Numbered from the stretch's first letter, positions 1 to 9,074 are shown. The stretch: 64,000 nucleotides of DNA from Alphaproteobacteria bacterium (GCA_017307285.1 JAFKFI010000069.1:1-64000), one strand, 5' to 3'. Notes: generated by a model not told the origin, from the sequence alone. Program-made: numbers and translations.

Positions 1-30
1 GGGTCCGAGCTCACTCGTGTGGGCGGACGA

Positions 31-66
31 CCCCTCACCCCGACCCTCTCCCACAAGGGGAGAGGG
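31..66. repeat. Pyrimidine/purine-rich inverted repeat
   Basis: Nine bases at 44-52 (CCCTCTCCC) are the reverse complement of 58-66, with a five-base loop. The element follows the 3' end of the binding-protein gene on the minus strand, so it may act as a transcription terminator. Related pyrimidine-to-purine hairpins lie at 32722-32764 and 45382-45405. Elements of this look are commonly dispersed in proteobacterial genomes. Confidence 0.55.
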
Positions 67-74
67 AGAAGAAG

Positions 75-1241
75 TCAGCTCCACTTCGGCTTGGGCCAAA
101 TGATCGGGGTCGGTGATTTGCCACCGACGATCTTGGAAACCCCGCCCTGCCACTGGATCGCGACGTAGCGGTAGCCCTCCTGCTGGCCGCGCTCGTTCAC
201 CTTGTAGGTGCCCATCACGGTGGGAAAGCTCTGTGTTGCCAGAAAATCCCGGATCTTGGCGCGGTCGGTGCCGGCGGCCTTGATCGCGCCGGCCATGAGC
301 TGCCCGGCGGCGTAGCCAGCGGCGGAGTGGTAGGACGGCGTGCGCTGATACCGCTTCTCGTAGGCGGCGACGAAGGCGCGGGTCTGGTCGTTGTCCTCGG
401 TCGCCTCCCAGGCAGAGCGACCGAAGATGCCCTCGACATTCGCGCCGAGCGCGTTCTTGCTTACCCCGTCCGCCGCCTGGATGAAATTGTAGCCGGGCGG
501 GTTGAAGGCGCGCTCGATCATCTGTCGAGTGAGGGCGATCGAGGGCTGGTAATAGCCGCCCATCGACACCGCCTCGGCCCCGAAACCCACCATGCGCTCG
601 ATGATCGAGCGGAAATCCTGCGCCCCCGGCGTGTAGCCGTAGGCTTCCACGGTGAGCCCCTGCGCCCCCGCGGCCTTCACTGCCCATTCCTTTGCACCGA
701 CCGAGAACGGCGTCTCCTCGAACACGATGGCAAGCTTCTTGAGGTCCGGCGCCTTGGTCTTGACGATCTCCAGGAATCCCTGGTGGTCGTAGGTCGAGGA
801 GGGAAAGGCCTGGAAGCTCCACTGCAGTTTGCGGCGCGACCAGATGCTGCTGTCTGAGGCGAGCGTGCCGATCATCGGCACCTGCGCCCGCTCCGCCACC
901 ACCGCCTCGGCGTCGGTGATCGGACTCGCGTAGGGGCCGAGCAGCGCCAGCACGCCGTCGCGGTCGATCAGACGCTGGGCCAGCACGCGGCCGGTATCCG
1001 GATTGCTCTCGTCGTCATACAGGGTGAGCTCGACCTTGCGGCCGTCGATGCCGCCGGCGGCGTTGATCTCGTCGACCCAGAGCAGATAACCCTCCTGGGT
1101 GTATTTCGCGCTGTCCGACAGGCGCCCGGTGAGGCCCACGGACGCTCCGAGCTTGATCGGCTCCGCCGCGCGCGCCTGGCGCGCGCCGACCAGCCCCGCC
1201 GCCGTTCCGGCGATGAACAGGCGTCTCGATATGCGCGACAT
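75..1241 (-). CDS. ABC transporter periplasmic binding protein, LivK/amino-acid type
   Basis: This 388-residue periplasmic binding protein belongs to the branched-chain amino acid / amide family. It would deliver a small organic ligand to a permease that is not in the window. The N-terminus MSRISRRLFIAGTAAG carries a twin-arginine motif and ends in a cleavable-looking ARA site. The mature part begins IKLGASVGLTGRLSD, as usual for the family, and includes the GGIDGR and LGPYASP signatures. I chose the start at 1241 because AGGGAGGGG lies just upstream. A longer frame to 1406 would run into the divergent ligase gene at 1359. The divergent neighbours (acyl-CoA ligase and hydratase) suggest an aromatic or carboxylic acid ligand, but that is inference. 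Confidence 0.88.
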   Translation of the reverse strand: MSRISRRLFIAGTAAGLVGARQARAAEPIKLGASVGLTGRLSDSAKYTQEGYLLWVDEINAAGGIDGRKVELTLYDDESNPDTGRVLAQRLIDRDGVLALLGPYASPITDAEAVVAERAQVPMIGTLASDSSIWSRRKLQWSFQAFPSSTYDHQGFLEIVKTKAPDLKKLAIVFEETPFSVGAKEWAVKAAGAQGLTVEAYGYTPGAQDFRSIIERMVGFGAEAVSMGGYYQPSIALTRQMIERAFNPPGYNFIQAADGVSKNALGANVEGIFGRSAWEATEDNDQTRAFVAAYEKRYQRTPSYHSAAGYAAGQLMAGAIKAAGTDRAKIRDFLATQSFPTVMGTYKVNERGQQEGYRYVAIQWQGGVSKIVGGKSPTPIIWPKPKWS

Positions 1242-1358
1242 CGGCAGTTCCCCTCCCTGGAGCCGCACTTTCACCCCGGCCCGGCAGCGTCGCAAGATGG
1301 CGCGATTGACAAGCGCGCCGTCCGGGCTATCCCAGAACGACCCGCGCAGGGAGCGGAG

Positions 1359-2903
1359 ATGGTCCGGCTCACCGAACTCACGCGCTACGACGACGCGCAA
1401 CGCCATTTCGCGCCCGAGAAGCTATGGGCGCTGTTCGACGGCGACCGCGCGGCGCTCAACATCGCCCACGAATGCATCGACCGTCACGCCGCGCCCGGTC
1501 GCATGGCGGTGCGCATCGCCCATGCCAAGGGCCGCGACGAGGCGCTGAGCTTCGCCGAGATCGCCGCCTTGTCGTCGCGCTTCGCGCACTTCCTCGAAGC
1601 GCGCGGCATCGCCAAGGGCGACCGCGTGGCGTTCATGCTGGAACCGTCGCTGCCCTTCTATGTCGGCCTGTTCGGCGCGATGAAGCGTGGCGCCGTCGCG
1701 GTGCCGCTGTTCACCCTGTTCGGCCCCGACGGATTGCGCCTGCGCGTGCTCGACTGTACGCCGCGCCTGCTCATCACCACGCGCGACAAGGCGGCCATCG
1801 CGCGCGACATCCCCGGCCTCGACGTGATCGTCGAGGACGACCTGATGGCGGCCATCGCCGCCATGCCGGATCGCTACGAGGTTGCGACCGGAGCGGACGA
1901 TCTCGCCTGCTTCCAGTACACCTCCGGCACCACGCGCGAGCTGCCGGCGGCGGTGAAACACACGCATCGCGCCATCGTCGTGCTGATGGTCGCGGCCCTT
2001 TATGGCAGCGGCATTCGTCCGGGCGATGCCTTCTTCTGTCCCTCCTCGCCGGCCTGGGGACACGGGCTGTGGCACGGCACGCTCGCCCCGCTGGCGCTCG
2101 GCGTGACGACCGGCGCCTATGCAGGAAAATTCGATCCGGTGCGGCTGCTGCGGGCGCTCGACGAATACGGCATCAGCAATTTCGCCGCCGCCGCGACGCA
2201 TTATCGCATGATGATGAACTCCGGCCGCGCCGGGGATTTCGGCCATTGCATCGAGAAGCTGTCCTTCACCGGCGAGCCGATGGACAGCGCGACGCAGGAA
2301 GCCGTCGAGGCGCATTTCGGCGTGCCGGTGTGCAGCATGTACGGCACCACGGAAGTCGGCGTGATCCTGGCGAGCTATCCCGGCGCACCGGACTTCGCGC
2401 ACAAGCCGGGCTCGCTCGGGAAGCCGGTGCCTGGCGCCGAAGTCGAGGTGCAGCGGGCGGACGGTTCGCGGTGCGAACCGGGCGAGGTGGGCGAGATCAA
2501 AGTGCGGCGGCGCGGCGCCTGGTTCCCGACCAAGGACCTCGGCCGCATCGACATGGACGGTTATTTCTTCCACGCTGGCCGCGCCGACGACGTCATCATC
2601 TCCGCCGGCTGGACGATGAGCGCGGTCGAGATCGAGGACGCGCTGCTGAAGCACACCGACGTGCGCGAGGCCGCGGCGATCGGCGTCGCGGACGAGGTGC
2701 GCGGGCAGGTGGTGAAGGCGTTCGTCGTCAGCGACCGCGCCGGCGACGAAGCATTCGCGCGCGAGCTGCAAGACCTCGTGCGCGCCCGCCTCAGCCAGCA
2801 CGAATACCCGCGCCAGGTCGCCTTCGTCGCCGAGCTGCCCAAGACGCCGGCAGGCAAGGTCAACCGCAAGGCACTGCGCGATCGCGAAGCAAAGGAAGCG
2901 TGA
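1359..2903 (+). CDS. AMP-dependent acyl-CoA ligase (ANL superfamily)
   Basis: This 514-residue adenylate-forming enzyme activates a carboxylic acid to its acyl-CoA using ATP. The phosphate-binding loop YTSGTTRELPAAVKHTH departs slightly from the usual TSGTTGxPKxVxH. Further signatures are MYGTTEVG (A5), the KDLGRIDMDGYFFHAGRADD region (A7/A8) and a C-terminal PKTPAGKVNRKALR motif with the catalytic lysine. It resembles benzoate- and acetyl-CoA ligase-like proteins. The substrate cannot be read from the sequence. A GGGAGCGG sequence precedes the ATG. The stop codon overlaps the start of the next gene in an ATGA arrangement, so ligase and hydratase are probably co-translated. Confidence 0.9.
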   Translation: MVRLTELTRYDDAQRHFAPEKLWALFDGDRAALNIAHECIDRHAAPGRMAVRIAHAKGRDEALSFAEIAALSSRFAHFLEARGIAKGDRVAFMLEPSLPFYVGLFGAMKRGAVAVPLFTLFGPDGLRLRVLDCTPRLLITTRDKAAIARDIPGLDVIVEDDLMAAIAAMPDRYEVATGADDLACFQYTSGTTRELPAAVKHTHRAIVVLMVAALYGSGIRPGDAFFCPSSPAWGHGLWHGTLAPLALGVTTGAYAGKFDPVRLLRALDEYGISNFAAAATHYRMMMNSGRAGDFGHCIEKLSFTGEPMDSATQEAVEAHFGVPVCSMYGTTEVGVILASYPGAPDFAHKPGSLGKPVPGAEVEVQRADGSRCEPGEVGEIKVRRRGAWFPTKDLGRIDMDGYFFHAGRADDVIISAGWTMSAVEIEDALLKHTDVREAAAIGVADEVRGQVVKAFVVSDRAGDEAFARELQDLVRARLSQHEYPRQVAFVAELPKTPAGKVNRKALRDREAKEA

Positions 2904-4042
2904 TGTCCGCCACGACGGCCGTGAAATTTCCCAAGATCACCGAGGCCGGGCTCGACGATCTGCGCCGGCGCATCGGCGTCACCATCGGCGACACGCTGGA
3001 ACCCTGGTGCCACGAGGCGACGCGCGACAACATCCGCCACTACGCGCACGGCATCGGCGACGACAATCCGCTGTGGTGCGATCCGGGCTACGGCGAGAAA
3101 TCAGCGCTCGGCGGGATGGTTGCGCTGCCGAGCTTCCTGTTCGCCACCAGCCGCATCATCTCGGGTTATGTCGGCGGGCTCGCCGGCGTCCACGCAATGT
3201 GGGCGGGGGCGAACTGGCAATGGCACCGCTGGGTGCGGCGCAACGAGGCAATCACCACCGAGGCGTCGCTCAAGGACCTCGTCGAGCACCAGACCAAATT
3301 CGCCGGCCGCGCCATCCAGCAGATCTACCACGTCGATTTCTTCGGCGCGGACGGCGACAAGGTTGCGGAGGCGGACAGCTGGTGTTTCCGCACCGACCGC
3401 GACATCGCGCGCGAGGAAGGCACCAAATACGCCACGCTGAAGGACAAGCCGCCACGCCGCTACACGCGCGACGAGCTCGATCGTCTCTACCAACTCTACG
3501 CGGCGGAGAAGGTGCGCGGCGCGCGAACCCGCCGCTTCGAAGAGGTGCAAATCGGCGAGGTGCTGCCGACGATGGCCAAGGGGCCGATGACCGTGACCGG
3601 CTTCATCGCCTACGCGCAGGGCTGGGGCGGGCTCTATATCCGCGCCAACAAGCTCGCCTGGAAGATGATCGACCGCCACCCCGGCCTCGGCATCCCCAAC
3701 CGCTTCAACATCCCCGACTGCCCCGAGCGCGTGCACTGGGAGCCAGAGATGGCGCTGATGGTCGGCGCGCCCGGCGCCTATGACTACGGCCCCGAGCGCT
3801 GCTCCTGGCTGACGCACCATCTCACCAACTGGATGGGCGACGAGGGTTTCCTGCGTCGCGCCCATTGCCGCATCCGCCGGCACAACCCGGAGGGAGATTT
3901 GCTGTTTATCGACGGGCGCGTGGTCAACAAGCGCGTCGAAGATGGCCGCTGCCTGGTGGATATCGAGCAGGAAGCGCGCAATCAGGACGGCGAGCTGTCG
4001 GCGGTCGGCGGCGGCACGGTGGAACTGCCAGGGCGCGCGTAA
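2903..4042 (+). CDS. MaoC-family double hotdog dehydratase (FAS1-like)
   Basis: This 379-residue protein resembles MaoC/FAS1-type dehydratases with two hotdog domains. It probably hydrates or dehydrates an acyl-CoA produced by the upstream ligase. The first half holds YAHGIGDDNPLWCDPGYGEK, the hydratase-2-like D-x-N-P segment, and the second half contains GFIAYAQGWGG. The ATG at 2903 shares its A with the ligase stop, which indicates translational coupling. The length fits two fused hotdog units. The exact substrate and direction of reaction are unknown. Confidence 0.8.
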   Translation: MSATTAVKFPKITEAGLDDLRRRIGVTIGDTLEPWCHEATRDNIRHYAHGIGDDNPLWCDPGYGEKSALGGMVALPSFLFATSRIISGYVGGLAGVHAMWAGANWQWHRWVRRNEAITTEASLKDLVEHQTKFAGRAIQQIYHVDFFGADGDKVAEADSWCFRTDRDIAREEGTKYATLKDKPPRRYTRDELDRLYQLYAAEKVRGARTRRFEEVQIGEVLPTMAKGPMTVTGFIAYAQGWGGLYIRANKLAWKMIDRHPGLGIPNRFNIPDCPERVHWEPEMALMVGAPGAYDYGPERCSWLTHHLTNWMGDEGFLRRAHCRIRRHNPEGDLLFIDGRVVNKRVEDGRCLVDIEQEARNQDGELSAVGGGTVELPGRA

Positions 4043-4057
4043 CGCCCTGGTCGGCGG

Positions 4058-5491
4058 TCACTCGGGTTCCGGCAGCCACACCTCGACCGTACCGGGCGAT
4101 GGGCGCGGCCGGTCTGTCGTGGAGTCCTGCACGTGCCAATCGGCGCCGGTGGCCTTCAGGTCGGCGGCGACCGCCTTCGCTGCGGCTGCGTCTTCGACGA
4201 AGAAGTAGCGAATGACCGGCTCCCGAACATCACGACTGCCGGCCCGCGTCTCGACCTGGTCCGCGTGCGGCCCCAGCATGGTGCGCAGGCGGTCCGCCTC
4301 GGCCGCCCCCCATCCTGACCCGGTCGGATAGTGAATCACAACATGGCCTGCCGCCGTTCCAGTATGCGCGGTGGCCGCTGGCGTGACGGCGGCGGCAACC
4401 GATACCGGGGCGTGGCGCTGGGCCAGGTATTGCTCGAACAGCAGTTCACGCTGAGCCTCAGTGAGGCGCGCAGCCGTCGATTGATCGAGAAAGGCGTCGA
4501 ATTCCCGGCGCAGGCGCTCGCGATCGTCGGCCGGCGGGGTCGATGCGGCCGTGTTTGCCGGCGCGGACTGGGTGGATGTCGCAGGACCCGAGGCGGCATT
4601 GGCCATCTGACCGACCGGAACGGCGATGGATGTATCGTCCGAAGCCGGGATCGCGCTGGTCGGGGCGCCGCTGGCCGGAGCGCTCGAAGATGGCGCCGCG
4701 GCGGGCGACGGGGCGGCAGCCACGACGGTCGGGGGTTGGTCGCCGTGCCCCGTGGCCGCCGAGGCATGGGCCGCGGCGGCGGTCGGCGCCGGGTGGTCCT
4801 GCGCGGTGGGGCGAGGGACCACCTCGAACTCGTAGGGGATGGCACGATAGAAGAAATCGTAGCCGGCCCAGCCAAGCCCGACGAGTGCCACCACGAGGGC
4901 CAGCAACACGACCGCGACGCGGCGGCCGAGCATCGCCTGATCCGCTGGCGGATCGCCTCCCGCCGGTTCCATACCGGGCTCCTCGGCGGACGAGATCGTC
5001 ACGACGCTGCTTCCGATCTGGTCCCGCAGCGCGCGGAATGGCTCCTGGTCCAGCAACGCCCCGAAATCCGGTCCCCCGGCGAATAGCACCTGGAGCGCAG
5101 GTGAGTCGGGCGTGTGGACCGCCGGCAGCAATCGCAGGAACGAGAGAACCCGCGGCTGCAGCGTCTCCGCGCGCTCTACCACGAGCACCACCTGATCCTC
5201 ATCGCCGCGCCGCCGGGTGAGCGCCAGCAATACACGCTCGGCGGCGCCCTCGTCCTCTGTCTGTTCGTCGCCGCCAAGCGCGCGGATCACCTCATCCACG
5301 GTCAGTGCCGTGGCCGGACCGGCGGCCGGTCGGACGATGCGGACCCGCCGCCCCTGCAACGCCACGCTCGCCGCGTCCAGCACGGCCGCGATCGCCTCCT
5401 CGTCCTCCCCGATCAGCGCGATGAACGGCTGTCGGTTCAGCACGGCCCTGGTCAGCCGGTCGGGTGCCACGCTATCGAGCGACACACTCAT
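4058..5491 (-). CDS. Membrane protein with degenerate ExeA/GspA-like AAA domain and C-terminal envelope domain
   Basis: This 477-residue protein has an unusual layout. Residues about 1-165 resemble an ExeA/GspA-type AAA domain. The Walker A position reads LIGEDEEAIAAV, with no GKT/S, and the Walker B-like strand reads VVLVVERAETL with E in place of D, so ATP hydrolysis is doubtful. A single transmembrane helix (VAVVLLALVVALVGLGWAGY) follows near residues 195-215. A long Ala/Pro/Ser-rich linker then leads to a compact C-terminal domain of about 110 residues beginning VVIHYPTGSGWG and ending GTVEVWLPEPE. That end looks like a periplasmic LytR-C or SPOR-like fold, but I cannot assign it. The ATG at 5491 overlaps the upstream lipoprotein stop (ATGA). 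The upstream TTG at 5506 is less likely. The function is unknown. Confidence 0.7.
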   Translation of the reverse strand: MSVSLDSVAPDRLTRAVLNRQPFIALIGEDEEAIAAVLDAASVALQGRRVRIVRPAAGPATALTVDEVIRALGGDEQTEDEGAAERVLLALTRRRGDEDQVVLVVERAETLQPRVLSFLRLLPAVHTPDSPALQVLFAGGPDFGALLDQEPFRALRDQIGSSVVTISSAEEPGMEPAGGDPPADQAMLGRRVAVVLLALVVALVGLGWAGYDFFYRAIPYEFEVVPRPTAQDHPAPTAAAAHASAATGHGDQPPTVVAAAPSPAAAPSSSAPASGAPTSAIPASDDTSIAVPVGQMANAASGPATSTQSAPANTAASTPPADDRERLRREFDAFLDQSTAARLTEAQRELLFEQYLAQRHAPVSVAAAVTPAATAHTGTAAGHVVIHYPTGSGWGAAEADRLRTMLGPHADQVETRAGSRDVREPVIRYFFVEDAAAAKAVAADLKATGADWHVQDSTTDRPRPSPGTVEVWLPEPE

Positions 5492-5871
5492 CGGCCGCCC
5501 CCGCAATCAGCAGCGACGACCTGGCTGGTCCGCGCTGGAGCCGGCACCGTCGGGCCGGAGTTGGCCCCCTCTGGCTTTCCCCCATGCGCCTGCCACGCCT
5601 CGAACTGGCGGAACAGCGCATCCTTCTCGGTGCTGGAAAGCCCGGTCGCGTCCGCCGGGCCGCAGGGCGCCGGCGCCGCTGGGCGTTTCACGGGCTGCGG
5701 CTTCTCCTCCGGCAGCGGCCGCGCGATCGCGACTGGCCTGTAGTGGGCTCTCGCCGGCGCAAGCACTGGCTGAGGCTGGCACGCGGCAAGGGTGCCGGCC
5801 AAGGCAACGAGGCCAAAGCCCGACGGAACTGCTCGCCACCTTGCCCAGGCGATCTGGCCTGGACATGCCAT
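5488..5871 (-). CDS. Small putative lipoprotein, hypothetical
   Basis: This protein of about 127 residues has a hydrophobic segment GLVALAGTLAAC whose LAAC is a good lipobox, so it is probably anchored in the envelope through the cysteine. The rest is Pro/Ala-rich with a short amphipathic stretch (TEKDALFRQFEAWQ). That stretch echoes a helix in the linker of the next protein (ERLRREFDAFLDQS). I chose the ATG at 5871 because GAGAAG stands six bases upstream. An in-frame ATG at 5898 would make an overlong n-region. The gene is translationally coupled to the membrane protein encoded just downstream. I recognise no family. Confidence 0.6.
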   Translation of the reverse strand: MACPGQIAWARWRAVPSGFGLVALAGTLAACQPQPVLAPARAHYRPVAIARPLPEEKPQPVKRPAAPAPCGPADATGLSSTEKDALFRQFEAWQAHGGKPEGANSGPTVPAPARTSQVVAADCGGGR

Positions 5872-5986
5872 GCCAATCTTCTCGATGCGGACCATCATCG
5901 CGCTGCAGAGTTCAACTCAACCCAGGCGCATACTCAAGCTCTTTTCCCGATCGTTGCACTCGTGCGAAATGACCTGGACGGCTCCC

Positions 5987-6799
5987 TCAGAGCCACAGAT
6001 ACGGGAGAGCCCTGCGCAGCCCGCCCCGCACGGCCGATTTCATGCGTCCCGGCCATGCGCCGTAATCCCGCAAGTGGCGACCGCTTATCCCCTGGAGCCG
6101 CGGCTCCCGGGGAAACCTCGGCAATACACGCAAGTGCCGCCGGGCCTGCAACGACAAGTCGTACATGGCGAAAGCATCGAAGCCCTCGATCCGCTCCCAG
6201 GCGCCGCGATATGCAACATCGTACGCGTCACGTCGAACCGCAAAGACCCGCAGGTCCATATATCGGTTGCGATGCAGCCGGTCAGTCCCGACCAATGGCA
6301 CGTTGTGCAGGTCGCAGACCAGATCGAGGGGCCGATCCGGCAAGGCAAGGCGCAGCTGTCGAATGTTGAGGAGCCGAAGCCTCCCGGTGGTCTTCCAGAT
6401 CATGTCCGACCCATGCACGATCGAGGACAGCGCCAAGCCATGATCGATCAGCTTGAACTCGCCATAGGCCTTTCCGCGCGTTACCGGGTGGTCATTCCCG
6501 GCGAAGCTGATGATCTCGACCAGCTTGTCATGCGGGGTCCGCCGCGCCGCAGCCTCAATGGACCCGACGCCGCCCATCGAGTTGTCGACGAACAAAATGC
6601 GGTCGTACGGCGCATCGAGATCACGCAGATAGAATTCGAGCGCTCGCAGATAGTCGTTCAGACGCTCTTGATGATCCGAACGCGCCACAGCAGCGGCAGG
6701 CGGCTTCAGGGTCGCGGTAAGGAGGAGGATATCGCGCTTCGGTCGCGCCGGATCGAACCGCTCGCCGCTGACAATAGCGTGCTCGAACTGCATCATCAC
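5987..6799 (-). CDS. Glycosyltransferase-like protein (GT-A type, uncertain)
   Basis: This is a 270-residue cytoplasmic protein. The opening DILLLTATLKP, followed by ILFVDNS, looks like the first strand and nucleotide-sugar loop of a GT-A fold. GKAYGEFKLIDHGL followed by DMIWKTTGRLRLLN resembles the acceptor region seen in capsule or LPS sugar transferases. No DxD motif is obvious. The C-terminus is basic (MKSAVRGGLRRALPYLWL), which may help membrane association. Start codons at 6799 (GTG), 6796 and 6793 (ATG) are all possible. The gene lies upstream of the envelope pair in the same orientation, separated by about 90 bases. A role in surface polysaccharide synthesis is inference. Confidence 0.55.
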   Translation of the reverse strand: MMMQFEHAIVSGERFDPARPKRDILLLTATLKPPAAAVARSDHQERLNDYLRALEFYLRDLDAPYDRILFVDNSMGGVGSIEAAARRTPHDKLVEIISFAGNDHPVTRGKAYGEFKLIDHGLALSSIVHGSDMIWKTTGRLRLLNIRQLRLALPDRPLDLVCDLHNVPLVGTDRLHRNRYMDLRVFAVRRDAYDVAYRGAWERIEGFDAFAMYDLSLQARRHLRVLPRFPREPRLQGISGRHLRDYGAWPGRMKSAVRGGLRRALPYLWL

Positions 6800-6895
6800 C
6801 GCCGGTCCCGGCGCCGGCCCCCTGTGGTCGTGGGCCGGAGATACACCGAGCCGGTTAAGGCTTCGCGACCCGGATCGCCGGTGTCGCCCTCGCGG

Positions 6896-8176
6896 CTATT
6901 CGGCTGCCGGCCGCGCCGCCGGGTCCGATTGCGGGATCGAGATGGCGCCGCCCCGATCGGAGAAGGTCGCCCGCACCGCAGCTGATCGCCGGCCGTAAGC
7001 TTCGACGGTCGCCACCGCCTCGGGTGCGATCGGTGCCAAGCGCGGCTTGCGCGCAAGCGCCGCCTCGATGAATGGCGCCAGCTCCTCCTGCTTTCGCGCC
7101 TCGCGCACACGGTCGCGTTCGGCGAACTCGGGCAGAACCTGGTCGCCGAACGCCCGTAGGCTGTCGCAGATGTCCTCGTGCCGGTTGGTGCCGCATTGCT
7201 GGATGAAGATCACCTGATCGATGCCGACATCCTCGTATGCCTTGATGTGCGCGCGCACCTGCGCCGGTGTGCCGATACCGCCACGCCCGGCATTGTCGGG
7301 CAGCGTGTCCTTCACCGCGAGGAACTTCTTCCAGACATTCGCCACCCCCGGCTCGTGCGCGCCGAAGATGCCGTAATAGCCGAGCGAGTAGCCGAAGAAG
7401 CGGAACCCGTCCAAGCCGCGCCGTACCGCCTCGTCCTCGTCGGCGTGGCAGGACATGCCGCTGACGATGGCGATGTTCGGATGCACGGTGTGGCCGATCG
7501 GCACGCAGGCGGACGAGCGGATGATGTCGTAGTACTCGTCCACCCATTTGCGCGCGAGCTCGGGCTCGATGAAGGCGAACGTGAGCGCGCCCATGCCGTG
7601 CCGCGCGGCACGGTGGATGGTCTCGCGCTTGGAGCAGGCCATCCACAGCGGCGGGTGCGGCTTCTGCACCGGCTTCGGCACGAGGTTGCGGGTCGGCATG
7701 TCAAAATAGCGGCCGGCGTAGCCCGGATACGGCCGCATCGCGAGCATATTAGCCGCCTGCTCCGTGGCCTCCTGCCACATCGCGGTCTTTTCGTTGGGAT
7801 CGATCCCGAAGCCCTCCATCTCGACGGCGGTGGCGGACTCCCCAGTGCCCCAGTCGCAACGTCCGGCGGAGACGAGATCGAGCGCGGCGATGCGCTCGGC
7901 GACCCGCGCCGGATGATTGTAGCGCGGCGGCATCAGCGTGATGCCGTGGCCGAGCCGGATGCGCCTGGTGCGCTGCGAGCACGCGGCGAGGAATACCTCG
8001 GGTGCGGAGGAATGCGAGTATTCCTCGAGGAAATGATGCTCGACCTCCCACACGTAGTCGATGCCAACGCGGTCGGCGACCTCCACCTGCTCGAGGGCGT
8101 CCTGATACAGCTTGAGCTCCGAGCCCTCGCTCCAGGGCTGCGGGTGCTGATGCTCGTAGAAGATGCCGAATTTCAT
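6896..8176 (-). CDS. LLM-class flavin-dependent oxidoreductase
   Basis: This 426-residue member of the bacterial luciferase-like family is expected to use reduced flavin (FMNH2 or F420) with oxygen to oxidise an organic substrate. The start MKFGIFYEHQHPQPW, the GHGITLMPPRYNHPARVAERIA strand-helix and the RCDWGTGESATAVEMEGFG segment are typical of the family. GAGGAAAC precedes the ATG at 8176. Longer frames read through the divergent promoter space. The gene is divergent from an SDR gene and may form a catabolic pair with it. The substrate is unknown. Confidence 0.88.
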   Translation of the reverse strand: MKFGIFYEHQHPQPWSEGSELKLYQDALEQVEVADRVGIDYVWEVEHHFLEEYSHSSAPEVFLAACSQRTRRIRLGHGITLMPPRYNHPARVAERIAALDLVSAGRCDWGTGESATAVEMEGFGIDPNEKTAMWQEATEQAANMLAMRPYPGYAGRYFDMPTRNLVPKPVQKPHPPLWMACSKRETIHRAARHGMGALTFAFIEPELARKWVDEYYDIIRSSACVPIGHTVHPNIAIVSGMSCHADEDEAVRRGLDGFRFFGYSLGYYGIFGAHEPGVANVWKKFLAVKDTLPDNAGRGGIGTPAQVRAHIKAYEDVGIDQVIFIQQCGTNRHEDICDSLRAFGDQVLPEFAERDRVREARKQEELAPFIEAALARKPRLAPIAPEAVATVEAYGRRSAAVRATFSDRGGAISIPQSDPAARPAAE

Positions 8177-8298
8177 GCGCGTTTCCTCGATTTTCCGTGA
8201 TCGTGGCGCACGGCGCACCGGAGTCAAGCAGCCGGCCGGGTTGACCGGCGCCGGATGCCTTGCCAGCCTCGGCGCAACGTCGAAGCGGGAGAAATGTC

Positions 8299-8994
8299 GT
8301 GGCAAAGGTCGCCGTCATCACTGGAAGCAACGGCCGCATCGGCCAGGCCTCCTGCCGCCGTCTGGCGCGGGCGGGCTTGGTCGCCGTCGGCGTGGATGTC
8401 GGCGCCACCGGGGCGGGCAACTGGCCGCACTATCAATGCGATCTCGCCGATCTCGCGGCGATGCGCGAGACCTTTGCTGCGATCGAGCGCGAGCATGGGC
8501 TGATCTCGGTGCTGTTCAACAACGCCGGCATCTACCACGACGGCGAGAACTTCCTCGACGCGACACCGGAGGGCTTCGACCAGACGCTCGACGTGAATCT
8601 GCGCGTGCCGTTCTTCGCGACCCAGCTGGTCGCAAAGCGGCTGATCGCCGAGGGCCAGCCGGGTGCCATCATCAATACCGCATCGCTCGCCGGACAGGCG
8701 GGCAGCGGCGTGGTGGATTACGGCGCGGCGAAAGCGGGCCTCATCAATTTCACCAAGAGCACCGCCCGCGCGCTCGGCCGGCACGGCATCCGCGTCAACG
8801 CCATCGCCCCCGGCGTGATCGACACTGCGATGGGCCGGCGCGTGCCCGAAGCCAACCGTACCCGCATCCTCGCGGGCAGCGCGCTCGGGCGCATGGGCGA
8901 GCCCGAGGAAATCGCCAACGTGGTGAACTTCCTCGCCGGCGACGAGGCCTCCTACATCACCGGCGCCACGATCGACGTGAACGGCGGGACGTAG
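8299..8994 (+). CDS. SDR family oxidoreductase
   Basis: This is a 231-residue classical short-chain dehydrogenase. Visible features are the TGSNGRIG nucleotide-binding motif, NNAG, the catalytic YGAAK with upstream serine (TASLAG), and the C-terminal ITGATIDVNGGT. It would oxidise or reduce a hydroxyl or carbonyl group with NAD(P). I prefer the GTG at 8299, which follows CGGGAGAAA. An in-frame TTG at 8260 would add 13 residues with no family counterpart. The gene ends in a convergent intergenic space containing two palindromes. Confidence 0.88.
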   Translation: MAKVAVITGSNGRIGQASCRRLARAGLVAVGVDVGATGAGNWPHYQCDLADLAAMRETFAAIEREHGLISVLFNNAGIYHDGENFLDATPEGFDQTLDVNLRVPFFATQLVAKRLIAEGQPGAIINTASLAGQAGSGVVDYGAAKAGLINFTKSTARALGRHGIRVNAIAPGVIDTAMGRRVPEANRTRILAGSALGRMGEPEEIANVVNFLAGDEASYITGATIDVNGGT

Positions 8995-9009
8995 GGATCG
9001 CCGCAAGTC

Positions 9010-9063
9010 GGCGGACTGAAGTCCGCCCTACAAGATTGGGCGTAGGGCGGAATTCATTCCGCC
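9010..9063. repeat. REP-like palindromic repeat, two hairpins
   Basis: Two perfect hairpins lie side by side: GGCGGACT-GA-AGTCCGCC at 9010-9027 and GGCGGAAT-TC-ATTCCGCC at 9046-9063. The first 18-mer recurs exactly at 49205-49222, and the second recurs exactly at 18888-18905. This copy sits between convergent genes (SDR and nitroreductase), so it could terminate both transcripts. Confidence 0.8.
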
Positions 9064-9074
9064 TCCGGCTACAA

